From assembly GCF_013003965.1 (NCBI RefSeq), contig NZ_CP053069.1:1-64000 (forward strand): a stretch of 64,000 nucleotides of DNA. The letters run 5' to 3'. A program made the position numbers and the translations under genes. The notes below the pieces were generated by a model. It saw nothing but the letters and a program-made list of their open reading frames with translations, searched no databases and was not told where the DNA came from. This stretch comes from Usitatibacter rugosus (lineage in GTDB: Bacteria; Pseudomonadota; Gammaproteobacteria; Burkholderiales; Usitatibacteraceae). Positions within the stretch are counted from its first letter, which is position 1. Each line of letters begins with the position of its first letter. Below are positions 10,569 through 18,717 of the stretch, in pieces.

Positions 10569-11723
10569 CTATGCCATGCGCTGGAAAAGGCCTCCGGCAA
10601 CGCTCGATACGTGGCCCGTGAGCTCGAGCTCCGAGAGCGTTGCTGTGACCTCCGCGATATTCCGTCCGCATGCGGCACCGATCGCATCGATTGTCACGGG
10701 CGCGTAACCCATGGCTTCGAGCATCAGGCGCTGCTGCTGCGTGCATTCGGGCCGCGCGGCACCGACCGGATTCGGAGCGGCGGATTCAATGCGAAGTTCC
10801 TCGAGCACGTCGCCGACGCATTCGACGAGTCCGGCGCCGTCCTTGAGGAGCTTGTGGCATCCGCGGGAAAGCGGGGAGTGGATCGGGCCCGGAATGGCGA
10901 AGACATCGCGGCCCTGTTCGGCGGCTTCGTACGCGGTGATGAGCGATCCGCTGCCCAACGCGGCCTCGACGACCAGCACGCCGCGCGACAGCCCGCTGAT
11001 GATGCGATTGCGGCGCGGGAAGTGTTCGGCCCGTGGGGGCGTGCCCAGCGGGAACTCGCTCACGATCGCGCCTTGCGCGGCGAGATCGGCGGCCAGCGCG
11101 GCGTTGCGGCGCGGGTAGACGCGATCGGCTCCCGTGCCCAGCACCGCGATGCTCGAAGCGCTGCCTGCGAGGCCGCCGCGATGCGCGGCCGCATCGATGC
11201 CGAGGGCGAGGCCGCTCACGATGGTGAGCCCCGCGTCGGAGAGCGCTTGCGAGAACACCTGCGCGTCCTGGAGTCCCTGGGGCGTTGCGTTGCGGCTGCC
11301 GACCACGGCGAGGCATGGAGCGTTGAGGAGGTCCAGCCGGCCCACGACATAGAGCACCGTCGGGGGATCGTATATATGGCGGAGGAGCTCCGGGTATTGC
11401 GCATCGGTGATCGCGACGAGATGGTGCCCGGGCTTGTCGAGCCATCGCAGCGCGGTGGCCATGACGTCGTCCGACGGGCCGCGGGCCAGGCCTTGCGCGA
11501 CGTGCTCGGGAACGACGCATTTCGCCGAGCGCGTGCTGGCGCCGAGGGCGTTGTCGGGTGTGCCGAAGGCCTGAAGCAACGTGCGCTGCCAGCGTTCGAA
11601 GACGCCGGGTGCGAGGGTGAAGCGAAGCCAGGCTGCGAGGTTGCCACGCGATGCAGGTTGCGATTCCAAGGGGGTGGTGCTGCCGGGGATCGGGAGGATG
11701 CCCGATAAACGGAGCGCGGTCAC
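10569..11723 (-). CDS. dprA: DNA processing protein DprA
   Basis: DprA protects incoming single-stranded DNA during natural transformation and loads RecA on it. The core Rossmann-like domain is clear: LAVVGSRNATPQGLQDA, SGLALGIDAAAHRGGL and LGTGADRVYPRRN. The C-terminal part contains the winged-helix region (about the last 70 residues) found in many DprA proteins. The frame is open back to a GTG at 11777, but that lies upstream of a strong terminator. I therefore place the start at the GTG at 11723 (384 residues); a still later start is possible. With the two pilus clusters in the window, its presence fits a naturally competent bacterium. topA follows 36 bases later. Confidence 0.93.
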   Translation of the reverse strand: MTALRLSGILPIPGSTTPLESQPASRGNLAAWLRFTLAPGVFERWQRTLLQAFGTPDNALGASTRSAKCVVPEHVAQGLARGPSDDVMATALRWLDKPGHHLVAITDAQYPELLRHIYDPPTVLYVVGRLDLLNAPCLAVVGSRNATPQGLQDAQVFSQALSDAGLTIVSGLALGIDAAAHRGGLAGSASSIAVLGTGADRVYPRRNAALAADLAAQGAIVSEFPLGTPPRAEHFPRRNRIISGLSRGVLVVEAALGSGSLITAYEAAEQGRDVFAIPGPIHSPLSRGCHKLLKDGAGLVECVGDVLEELRIESAAPNPVGAARPECTQQQRLMLEAMGYAPVTIDAIGAACGRNIAEVTATLSELELTGHVSSVAGGLFQRMA

Positions 11724-11741
11724 GTGCCGCTGACCGGGCCG

Positions 11742-11776
11742 GAAAAAAGAAATGGGGGCCGAAGCCCCCGATTTCA
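11742..11776 (-). terminator. Intrinsic terminator after the LysM gene
   Basis: Read on the minus strand there is a hairpin with arms GGGGGC and GCCCCC (plus-strand positions 11764-11769 and 11754-11759) around a TTCG tetraloop. It is extended by GAAAT/ATTTC pairing after a one-base bulge and followed by six T residues (11743-11748). This is a textbook rho-independent terminator with an extra-stable UUCG loop. It sits between the LysM gene and dprA, leaving almost no room for a separate dprA promoter downstream. Confidence 0.88.
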
Positions 11777-11793
11777 CCTTATGTGTACGACGC

Positions 11794-13044
11794 TCAAGGC
11801 GTCTGGACGACGTCGCCGATGTAGATCGGTCGCGTGCTGCGCATCACCATCGCGTACGACATCTTCTCGAAGACGCGGAAGACGAAGACGAGGCCGTTGC
11901 GTTCATCCGGCAGCTTCACGACGGCGCCTTGCAGCGACTCGCCTTCGGCGGTCGCGGCGGTCTTGTCGGCTTCCGAGGTGTACCAGTTCTTCTTGATCGT
12001 CGCCCACCAGTCGGAGCCGAAGCCGGTGACGACCGGACGGCCCGTGGCGTCGACGACCTCACCCTTGCGGTACGAGGCGAGCACGTGGCCGACTTCGATG
12101 CCGTCGCGCGAGCCGCGGTTGATGGTGATGATCGAGAACTGGCCGAGCTCGGCCACGCCACCGTCCACGGACATGATCACGCCCTTGATCGGCTTGTCGG
12201 GCGCACGCGGCACGTAGCTCGGGAAGCTGGTTTCGCGTGCCGGGGCGAGGCGATCGCCGCGGTTCATCTCTTCCTTGGCCTTCGTGATCTCGAGCGTCGT
12301 CGGGTTGCCGAAGCGCTTCACGCGGGCGTCGCCGACGTACTTGGCTTCGTAGCCCAGGATCTCGTTCGTTTCCGGGTCGCGGAGAGCCTCACCCTGGCGG
12401 AAGACCTGCCAGTTGATGCCGTCGCGCTCGCCGATGCGGTCCACATATATGGTGTTGCCCGAACCGACGACGACTCGGCTTTCCTCGGTGGCGAGGATGG
12501 TCGGCGCCTTGTCGAGGCCGTCCGCTTCCACCACCAGGGGCTGGGTCAGGAACGGCCCGATGGCGGATCCCGGAATGCTGGGAACGGCCGAGGCGAGGGG
12601 TTCCACCCGGATTCGGGGCGCCACCTTCTGCATGTTGCCCGCGGCATCCGCGGCGGTCCCGCCACTCGGGCCCGTCCCACCGGCCCCGCCGGAGGAGATG
12701 CTGAGCGAGGGATTGGCGCCGGAACGATCCAGGCGGATGACGTCGCCCGGATAGATCCAGTGCGGGTTCTTGATCTGGTCGCGGTTCAGCTGCCAGATCT
12801 GCGGCCATTTCCATGGATCCTTCAGGAAACGTCCGGCAATGCCCCAAAGGGTATCGCCCTTGACCACCGTGTAGGCGTCGGGGGCGTCCGCGGCCAGGTC
12901 GGCCATGGTGACTTTGGAGGGATCGCCCTTGGCCTCGGCGCGCTCGCGCTTGGCGTCCGGGGGCATCCCGTCACCATTGGCCCAAAGGGTCGCCGGAACC
13001 AAACAGACCCCTCCGACGACTAAAGATATAATTGCTTTTCGCAT
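11794..13044 (-). CDS. LysM domain protein, exported
   Basis: This 416-residue protein has a cleavable signal peptide (MRKAIISLVVGGVCLVP then TLWA) and one LysM peptidoglycan-binding domain at about residues 50-105 (VVKGDTLWGIAGRFL, WPQIWQLN, NPHWIYPGDVI). The rest resembles the conserved partner found upstream of dprA in betaproteobacteria, where it is thought to act in the cell envelope; its activity is unknown. The start ATG at 13044 gives the best signal peptide; a GTG at 13056 would add four residues. It is divergent from def and ends at a strong terminator before dprA. Confidence 0.88.
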   Translation of the reverse strand: MRKAIISLVVGGVCLVPATLWANGDGMPPDAKRERAEAKGDPSKVTMADLAADAPDAYTVVKGDTLWGIAGRFLKDPWKWPQIWQLNRDQIKNPHWIYPGDVIRLDRSGANPSLSISSGGAGGTGPSGGTAADAAGNMQKVAPRIRVEPLASAVPSIPGSAIGPFLTQPLVVEADGLDKAPTILATEESRVVVGSGNTIYVDRIGERDGINWQVFRQGEALRDPETNEILGYEAKYVGDARVKRFGNPTTLEITKAKEEMNRGDRLAPARETSFPSYVPRAPDKPIKGVIMSVDGGVAELGQFSIITINRGSRDGIEVGHVLASYRKGEVVDATGRPVVTGFGSDWWATIKKNWYTSEADKTAATAEGESLQGAVVKLPDERNGLVFVFRVFEKMSYAMVMRSTRPIYIGDVVQTP

Positions 13045-13087
13045 GGCTGGGCTCACTTGTGGATATGGTGCTCGGGACCCATATTCC

Positions 13088-13112
13088 GAAAAAGGGTTAC
13101 GTCCCCTTTTTC
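13088..13112. promoter_or_regulatory. Hairpin-forming inverted repeat between the LysM gene and def
   Basis: A 9-base perfect stem (GAAAAAGGG at 13088-13096 and CCCTTTTTC at 13104-13112) with a 7-base loop lies in the 117-base gap between two divergent genes. Its arms end in T runs on either strand, so it looks like a small bidirectional terminator, yet no gene ends here. It may prevent read-through between the divergent transcripts or be a protein binding site. Downstream of it, an AT-rich stretch with TAGATT (13122-13127) leads to def and may hold its promoter. Confidence 0.4.
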
Positions 13113-13161
13113 AAGTAGTGCGGTAGATTCTGCACATAAACTATTCAATTAGCAAGCATTC

Positions 13162-13665
13162 ATGGCCATTCTCGAGATCCTCCAGTACCCGGACCCCCGG
13201 CTTTATACGCCCGCCGAGCGCGTCGAAAACATCGACGCCAAGACTCGCAAGCTCGTCGACGACCTGGCCGAAACGATGTACGCCGCACCCGGTATCGGCC
13301 TCGCGGCCACCCAGGTGGACGTCCACAAGCAGATCATCGTCATCGACGTGAGCGAGGACCGCAGCGACCTGCGCGTCTTCATCAACCCCGAGATCACGCG
13401 CCGCGAAGGCCTGGCGATGAATCAGGAGGGGTGCCTGTCCGTGGCCGGCATCTACGACAACGTGGAACGCGCCGACAGCGTCACCGTCACGGCGCTGGAC
13501 AAGAACGGCTCGCGCTTCACGCTGAACGCCTCCGGGCTGCTCGCCGCCTGCATCCAGCACGAGATGGATCACCTGCAGGGCAAGGTCTTCGTCGAGTACC
13601 TGTCCGAGCTGAAGCAGAACCGCATCCGCGCGAAGCTCAAGAAGCGCCAGCGCAAAGCCGCCTGA
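13162..13665 (+). CDS. def: Peptide deformylase
   Basis: Def removes the N-formyl group from new proteins using a bound metal, usually iron. The 167-residue protein contains all three motifs: GIGLAATQV (motif 1), EGCLSV (motif 2, with the metal-binding cysteine) and HEMDHLQG (motif 3, with two metal-binding histidines and the catalytic glutamate). The length is typical. fmt follows 19 bases later, the common pairing in which one enzyme adds the formyl group to initiator tRNA and the other removes it. Confidence 0.99.
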   Translation: MAILEILQYPDPRLYTPAERVENIDAKTRKLVDDLAETMYAAPGIGLAATQVDVHKQIIVIDVSEDRSDLRVFINPEITRREGLAMNQEGCLSVAGIYDNVERADSVTVTALDKNGSRFTLNASGLLAACIQHEMDHLQGKVFVEYLSELKQNRIRAKLKKRQRKAA

Positions 13666-13684
13666 CCGCGGGCCGGCCGCCTTC

Positions 13685-14605
13685 TTGCGCGTCGTCTTCG
13701 CCGGCACCCCGCCGTTCGCCGTTGCCGCGCTCGAAGCCCTGCTTGCGGCCGGGCACGACGTTCCCTTGGTGCTCACCCAGCCCGATCGGCCGGCCGGCCG
13801 GGGGTTGCGCCTGACCGCCAGCGCGGTCTCGGAATGCGCCGCCCGCCACGGCCTGGCGCTTTATAAACCCCCCTCCCTGAAGCTTCCCGAGTCGCAGGGC
13901 CCCATCCGCGAGGCGATGCCCGACGTGATGGTCGTCGCGGCCTATGGGTTGATCCTCCCGGCCGCGGTCCTCGCCATGCCCGGCAAGGGCTGCATCAATA
14001 TCCACGCCTCCCTGCTGCCTCGCTGGCGGGGCGCCGCGCCCATCCAGCGCGCGATCCTCGCCGGGGACCCCGAGACGGGCGTCTGCATCATGCAAATGGA
14101 GACGGGCCTGGATACGGGGCCAGTCCTCCTCGAACGCAGCATCCCGATCGCACCGCGTGACACCGCTGCGGGGCTCACGCGTTCGCTCGCGGCCCTCGGG
14201 GCGGAGGCCCTGGTCGATGCCCTGGGCCGATTGGAGAGCCTGGCGCCGAAGCCCCAGGACGCCACCCGGGCGACCTACGCCGCCAAGATCGACAAGTCCG
14301 AGGCCCGGATCGACTGGACCCGGAGCGCCCGGGACGTGGACCGGCAAATCCGCGCGTTCAACCCCGTCCCGGGCGCCGAAACGACCTGGAAGGGCCAATC
14401 CCTGAAGATCTGGGAGGCGCTGCCGGCCACCGGGTCCGGCCCCCCCGGGACCCTGCTGGGTTCGGGCCCCGAGGGCTTGGTGATAGCCTGTGGCGAGGGG
14501 GCCCTGGCGGCGCTCGAAATCCAGCGCCAGGGGTCCAAAAGATTGGGTGCCGGGGACTTTCTGCGGGGTTACCCCTTGGAAGCCGGGGGTCTCTTCGGGA
14601 TTTGA
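13685..14605 (+). CDS. fmt: Methionyl-tRNA formyltransferase
   Basis: Fmt transfers a formyl group from 10-formyl-tetrahydrofolate to Met-tRNA of the initiator. The 306-residue protein begins MRVVFAGTPPFAVAALEALL and has the catalytic region INIHASLLPRWRGAAPIQRA (Asn-His with the SLLPRWRG loop) and a C-terminal OB-type domain from about residue 205. The start is TTG at 13685, which gives the exact family N-terminus. It follows def closely. In many betaproteobacteria rsmB comes next, but here the next gene is the DUF4390 gene 70 bases on. Confidence 0.98.
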   Translation: MRVVFAGTPPFAVAALEALLAAGHDVPLVLTQPDRPAGRGLRLTASAVSECAARHGLALYKPPSLKLPESQGPIREAMPDVMVVAAYGLILPAAVLAMPGKGCINIHASLLPRWRGAAPIQRAILAGDPETGVCIMQMETGLDTGPVLLERSIPIAPRDTAAGLTRSLAALGAEALVDALGRLESLAPKPQDATRATYAAKIDKSEARIDWTRSARDVDRQIRAFNPVPGAETTWKGQSLKIWEALPATGSGPPGTLLGSGPEGLVIACGEGALAALEIQRQGSKRLGAGDFLRGYPLEAGGLFGI

Positions 14606-14675
14606 AAAGTGTGGCAATATGAAAACAAAAGTGGTAAATTAACAACACCTTTGGAGTCGTGCGTCGAGAAACCCA

Positions 14676-15281
14676 ATGAACACCGCGGCGGCATTCAGTT
14701 CGCTTTCCCGGTCCGTGACTGGGAACCCGCTGCCATCCCTTTTGCGGATGGCGCTGGCGGCTTTGCTGTTTTTCGCGGCCATGCCCTTCGCCAGCGCACA
14801 AGGCATCACGATCCCCAATGCGGCGCTCGAGCAGACGGAAGACGGCTGGAAGCTGAACGCCGACTTCGACATCCAGTTCAGCCCCAAGCTCGAGGAAGCG
14901 GTGACGCGAGGCGTGCCGCTCTACTTCGTGATGGAGTTCGAGCTCTCCCGCCCGCGCTGGTACTGGTTCGACGAGAAACCGGTCAAGCAATCGCAGACCT
15001 ACAAGATCACGTACACCCCGCTGCTGCGCCAGTACCGGCTCTCGGTGGGCAACCTGTACCAGAACTTCACGCGCTTCGATGAGGTGAAGCGCGTCCTTTC
15101 GCGCGTCCGCGGCCTGCACGTGGCCGACAAGGGTGCCGTCAAGGGCGAAGGCGTCTACCAGGCGAACCTGCGCATGCGCCTGGATACGGGCCAGCTGCCC
15201 AAACCGTTCCAACTGAACGCCATCGCCTCGAGCGATTGGTCGCTCAACTCCGAGTGGCAGCGCTGGACGGTCACCCCCTGA
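14676..15281 (+). CDS. DUF4390 family exported protein
   Basis: This 201-residue protein has an N-terminal hydrophobic signal segment (LLRMALAALLFFAAMPFASA, cleavage after about residue 41) and a mature beta-rich region with FVMEFELSRPRWYWFD and YRLSVGNLYQNF. These match the DUF4390 family that nearly always precedes an NtrY-like kinase in betaproteobacteria. No biochemical role is established. The kinase gene starts only 7 bases after its stop, so the two are surely co-transcribed; a periplasmic input role for the kinase is a reasonable guess. The preceding 70-base gap is AT-rich and may hold a promoter. Confidence 0.85.
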   Translation: MNTAAAFSSLSRSVTGNPLPSLLRMALAALLFFAAMPFASAQGITIPNAALEQTEDGWKLNADFDIQFSPKLEEAVTRGVPLYFVMEFELSRPRWYWFDEKPVKQSQTYKITYTPLLRQYRLSVGNLYQNFTRFDEVKRVLSRVRGLHVADKGAVKGEGVYQANLRMRLDTGQLPKPFQLNAIASSDWSLNSEWQRWTVTP

Positions 15282-15288
15282 AGGGGCC

Positions 15289-17412
15289 ATGAAGCCGCTG
15301 ATTTTCCTGTGTGTGGTCGCCGGCGCCGCGCTGGTGTATCTCCTCTCGCAGGCCACGTCCAACAGCGAGGTTCTCAACCAGCACTACATCCCGCTCCTCT
15401 ACCTGGGCGGCGCGCTCTCGCTCGGCTTCCTCTGCCTGATCATCTACCAGCTCGTGGTCTTGCGCCGCAAGCTGAAGGAGCGCGTGTTCGGCTCCACCCT
15501 CACGCTGCGGTTGGTGATGGTGTTCGCATTGATGGCCATCATCACCGGCGGCCTGATGTACGCGGTGTCGTTCCAGTTCCTCCAGAAGTCGATCGAATCC
15601 TGGTTCGACGTGCGCGTCGACAAGGCCCTTGAATCGGGCCTCACGCTGGCACAAGGCGCGCTCGACAATTCGTTGAAGGAGCTGGGCAAGAAAGCGGACT
15701 CGATGGCCAGCGCGCTCGAGACGTCGGCCGAACCGAACGCGCTGAACAGGCTGCGCGAGCAATACGCGGTCGAGGAGGCGACGCTGATGACGTCGCGCGG
15801 CAAGGTCATCTCGCAATCGAGCTCCGAGCCCATCTCCCTGCTGCAGGACCTGCCGAACGCCAACATGCTTCGCCAGGTGCGCGCCCAGAAGCCGGTCAAG
15901 CAGACCGAATCGATTCCCGAGCGCGGCCTTTACCTGCGCGTGATCGTGCCGGTCAACGTGCTCACGATCGCCGACGACATCCGCATCCTCCAGGTCCTGC
16001 AGCGCGTGCCTCCGTCGATCGAGCAGGCCGCGCGCGTGATCGAGGGCGGCAATGCCGACTACCAGCAGCTGCTCCTGGCGCGCGTGAACCTGAAGCGCAT
16101 CTTCGGCCTCACGCTTACGCTGGCGATGCTCCTCACCCTGCTCTCCGCCTTCGCACTCGCCTTCGTGCTCTCGGAGCGCCTGTCGGCACCGCTCTCCGCG
16201 CTTGCCGAGGCCACGCGAGCCATCGCGAAGGGCGACTACTCGAAGCTGAATCCGGTGAAGAGCCGCGACGAATTCGGCGTCCTCACGCAGTCCTTCAACA
16301 CGATGACGCGCCAGATCGCCGACGCCACCGAGGCGATGGAACGCAACCAACTGCAGCTCGAGAACGCCAAGACCTACCTCGAGAGCATCCTCTCCAACCT
16401 GACCTCGGGCGTGCTCACGTTCGACGAGCGCTTCTACGTGAAGACGCTGAACGGCGCGGGCAGCGACATCCTCGCCGTGGCGCCCAACGCTTTCCACGGG
16501 GTGAAGCTCCCCGAATGGCCGCGCGTCGTGCCCGAGGTGGCACCGTTCGCCGAGGTGGCGCTGCGCCGCTTTACGTCGGGGACAGGCGCGCAGTGGGAGG
16601 AGCAGATGGAGTACCGGCGTGCCGACGGCAGCCAGCGCACGCTGCTCGTGCGGGGCACGCGCCTGGGCGGCCCCGGCGGGCCCGCGGACGACGGCTATGT
16701 CGTCGTCTTCGACGACATCACCCACCTGATCCAGGCGCAGCGCGACGCCGCCTGGGGCGAGGTCGCGCGGCGCCTTGCGCACGAGATCAAGAACCCGCTC
16801 ACGCCGATCCAGCTCGCGGCCGAGCGCATGCAGCACAAGCTGGCCAAGATGCTTCCGCCCGCGGAGGCGGAGATGCTGGCCCGCTCCACCAGCACGATCG
16901 TCACGCACGTGACGGCGTTGAAGGGCATGGTGGATGACTTCAGCCAGTACGCGCACGCCGCCCGGATGAACGCTCGCCCGGTGCAGCTGAACGACGTGAT
17001 CCGCGAGGTCCTGTTCCTCTACGAATCGATGGGAATCTCCATCGAGCCGCGCCTGGGCGAGAACCTTCCGTCCGTTTTCGCCGACCCGGCGATGCTGCGC
17101 CAGGTGCTCCACAACCTCTTCCAGAACGCGATCGACGCGCTCACCGGAGTGGACGATCCGCGCATCCTGGTCGCCACGAGTTTGGGCGCCGCGGGCGTAT
17201 TGCTCACAGTGCGCGATAATGGGACTGGAATCGCCGAGGGCGTCATGGGCCGGATCTTCGAGCCCTACGTCACGACGAAGCCGAAAGGGACCGGTCTGGG
17301 GCTCGCGATCGTGAAGAAGATCGTCGACGAGCACCAGGGACGGATCCTGGTCGAGAATGTGAAGCCCCACGGGGCCAACGTGAGCATCGTTTTGCCCCCC
17401 AAGGCCGCCTGA
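15289..17412 (+). CDS. NtrY-like membrane sensor histidine kinase
   Basis: This 707-residue sensor kinase has transmembrane segments near the N-terminus (around residues 3-20, 35-57 and 72-92) and at about 265-290. A HAMP domain follows (about 290-345, with SERLSAPLSALAEATRAIA), then a PAS-like region (about 365-475), the phosphoacceptor helix RRLAHEIKNPLTPIQLAAER, and an ATPase domain with NLFQNAIDAL, DNGTGIAEG and GTGLGLAIV. This is the NtrY architecture: a membrane kinase related to nitrogen and redox control. The partner regulator gene starts 21 bases later. The signal it senses is unknown. Confidence 0.92.
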   Translation: MKPLIFLCVVAGAALVYLLSQATSNSEVLNQHYIPLLYLGGALSLGFLCLIIYQLVVLRRKLKERVFGSTLTLRLVMVFALMAIITGGLMYAVSFQFLQKSIESWFDVRVDKALESGLTLAQGALDNSLKELGKKADSMASALETSAEPNALNRLREQYAVEEATLMTSRGKVISQSSSEPISLLQDLPNANMLRQVRAQKPVKQTESIPERGLYLRVIVPVNVLTIADDIRILQVLQRVPPSIEQAARVIEGGNADYQQLLLARVNLKRIFGLTLTLAMLLTLLSAFALAFVLSERLSAPLSALAEATRAIAKGDYSKLNPVKSRDEFGVLTQSFNTMTRQIADATEAMERNQLQLENAKTYLESILSNLTSGVLTFDERFYVKTLNGAGSDILAVAPNAFHGVKLPEWPRVVPEVAPFAEVALRRFTSGTGAQWEEQMEYRRADGSQRTLLVRGTRLGGPGGPADDGYVVVFDDITHLIQAQRDAAWGEVARRLAHEIKNPLTPIQLAAERMQHKLAKMLPPAEAEMLARSTSTIVTHVTALKGMVDDFSQYAHAARMNARPVQLNDVIREVLFLYESMGISIEPRLGENLPSVFADPAMLRQVLHNLFQNAIDALTGVDDPRILVATSLGAAGVLLTVRDNGTGIAEGVMGRIFEPYVTTKPKGTGLGLAIVKKIVDEHQGRILVENVKPHGANVSIVLPPKAA

Positions 17413-17433
17413 ACCGCACGCAACTAGCAATAC

Positions 17434-18717
17434 ATGTCAGCCAACCAGATCCTAGTCGTCGACGACGAAGTCGGCATCCGCGAACTGCTTTTCGAGATCC
17501 TCCGTGACGAGGGTTACGGCGTTCGGCTGGCCGAGAACGCCCAGACCGCACGCTCCGCGCGCAAGGAGATGCGCCCGGACCTCGTACTCCTCGACATCTG
17601 GATGCCCGATACCGACGGCATCACGCTGCTGAAGGAATGGGCGGGCTCGGGCCTGCTCACGATGCCGGTGGTGATGATGTCGGGCCACGGCACCATCGAT
17701 TCCGCCGTCGAGGCCACCCGCATCGGCGCCTTCGACTTCCTCGAAAAACCCATCAGCCTGCCCAAGCTCCTCGCCACGGTCGGCAAGGCGCTGGCTGGCG
17801 GCCGTGTCCTGCCGAAGACGGGCCTGTCGCTGGTCAATCTCGGCAAGGCGCGCGTCGTCCAGGATCTCCGCCAGCGCCTGGAGCAGGTGAACCGCCTGCG
17901 CACGCCCGTGCTCCTCGTGGGCGAGCCCGGGTGCGGCTTCGAGGTCTGCGCCCGCCACCTGCACCTGCCGAATACGCCTTGGGTTTCCCCCGAGAGCAGC
18001 GAGTGGCTCGCCTCGAACCCGTTCGAGCCCCTGAACGACGCTCGTGAAGGAACGCTCTTCCTCCAGGAGATCGGCAACCTCGGCAAGGCCGAGCAGAAGG
18101 GGCTCTCGCAACTGCTGTCGAAGCTCGAGAAATTCAACGTCCGGCTGATCTGCGCCTCCACCGGCCCGCTGGCCGCGATGGCCGACGACGGGCGCTTCGA
18201 CGCGGCCCTGTACCACCAGCTCTCGGGCCTCACGATCCGCGTGCCGTCGCTCGCCGACCATCCGGAGGACATTCCCGACATCGCCGCCACGCTGCTCACG
18301 CAGCTCGTGGACGCGAACGAGGTGCCGCTGCGCAACCTCACCGTGGGCGCGCTCAACGTGATGCGCAACCTCGACTGGCTGGGCAATCTTCCGGTGCTGC
18401 AGAACGTCGTGAAGACGCTCGCCCTCACGGCGCTCGCCAACGAGATCGCCGGCGAGGACGTGAACCGCGTGGCGAAGGAATTCAACCTGGCGCCGCGCGA
18501 GCAGGCGACCACCGAGGTGGGCGTCTCGCTCGACCTGCCGCTGCGCGATGCGCGCGAGCAGTTCGAGAAGCAGTACTTCCTGCACCACATCCGCCGCGAG
18601 GAAGGCAACATGTCGCGCGTGGCCGACCGCGTCGGCCTCGAGCGCACGCACCTCTACCGGAAGCTGAAGCAGCTCGGCATCCGGCCCTCGGGCAAGGGCG
18701 AGGACGTCGTCGGCTAG
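17434..18717 (+). CDS. NtrX-like response regulator with a degenerate AAA+ domain
   Basis: The 427-residue regulator has an intact receiver domain (acidic DDE at the start, phospho-acceptor in LVLLDIWMPDTDG, conserved K in DFLEKP) and a C-terminal Fis-type helix-turn-helix (GNMSRVADRVGLERTHLYRK). The central sigma-54 activation domain is broken. The Walker A position reads GEPGCGFE without the lysine-threonine pair, the segment that normally carries the GAFTGA loop is missing, Walker B reads LFLQEIG instead of LFLDEIG, and the arginine-finger region reads FDAALYHQL. It cannot be a normal sigma-54 activator and probably works as a phosphorylation-dependent DNA-binding protein. Its TAG stop shares CTAG with the convergent gene. 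Confidence 0.9.
   Translation: MSANQILVVDDEVGIRELLFEILRDEGYGVRLAENAQTARSARKEMRPDLVLLDIWMPDTDGITLLKEWAGSGLLTMPVVMMSGHGTIDSAVEATRIGAFDFLEKPISLPKLLATVGKALAGGRVLPKTGLSLVNLGKARVVQDLRQRLEQVNRLRTPVLLVGEPGCGFEVCARHLHLPNTPWVSPESSEWLASNPFEPLNDAREGTLFLQEIGNLGKAEQKGLSQLLSKLEKFNVRLICASTGPLAAMADDGRFDAALYHQLSGLTIRVPSLADHPEDIPDIAATLLTQLVDANEVPLRNLTVGALNVMRNLDWLGNLPVLQNVVKTLALTALANEIAGEDVNRVAKEFNLAPREQATTEVGVSLDLPLRDAREQFEKQYFLHHIRREEGNMSRVADRVGLERTHLYRKLKQLGIRPSGKGEDVVG

Noticed and set aside
10569-11777. dprA starting at the GTG at 11777
   Set aside because: That start lies upstream of a strong terminator hairpin and the extra N-terminal residues do not look like a DprA N-terminus.
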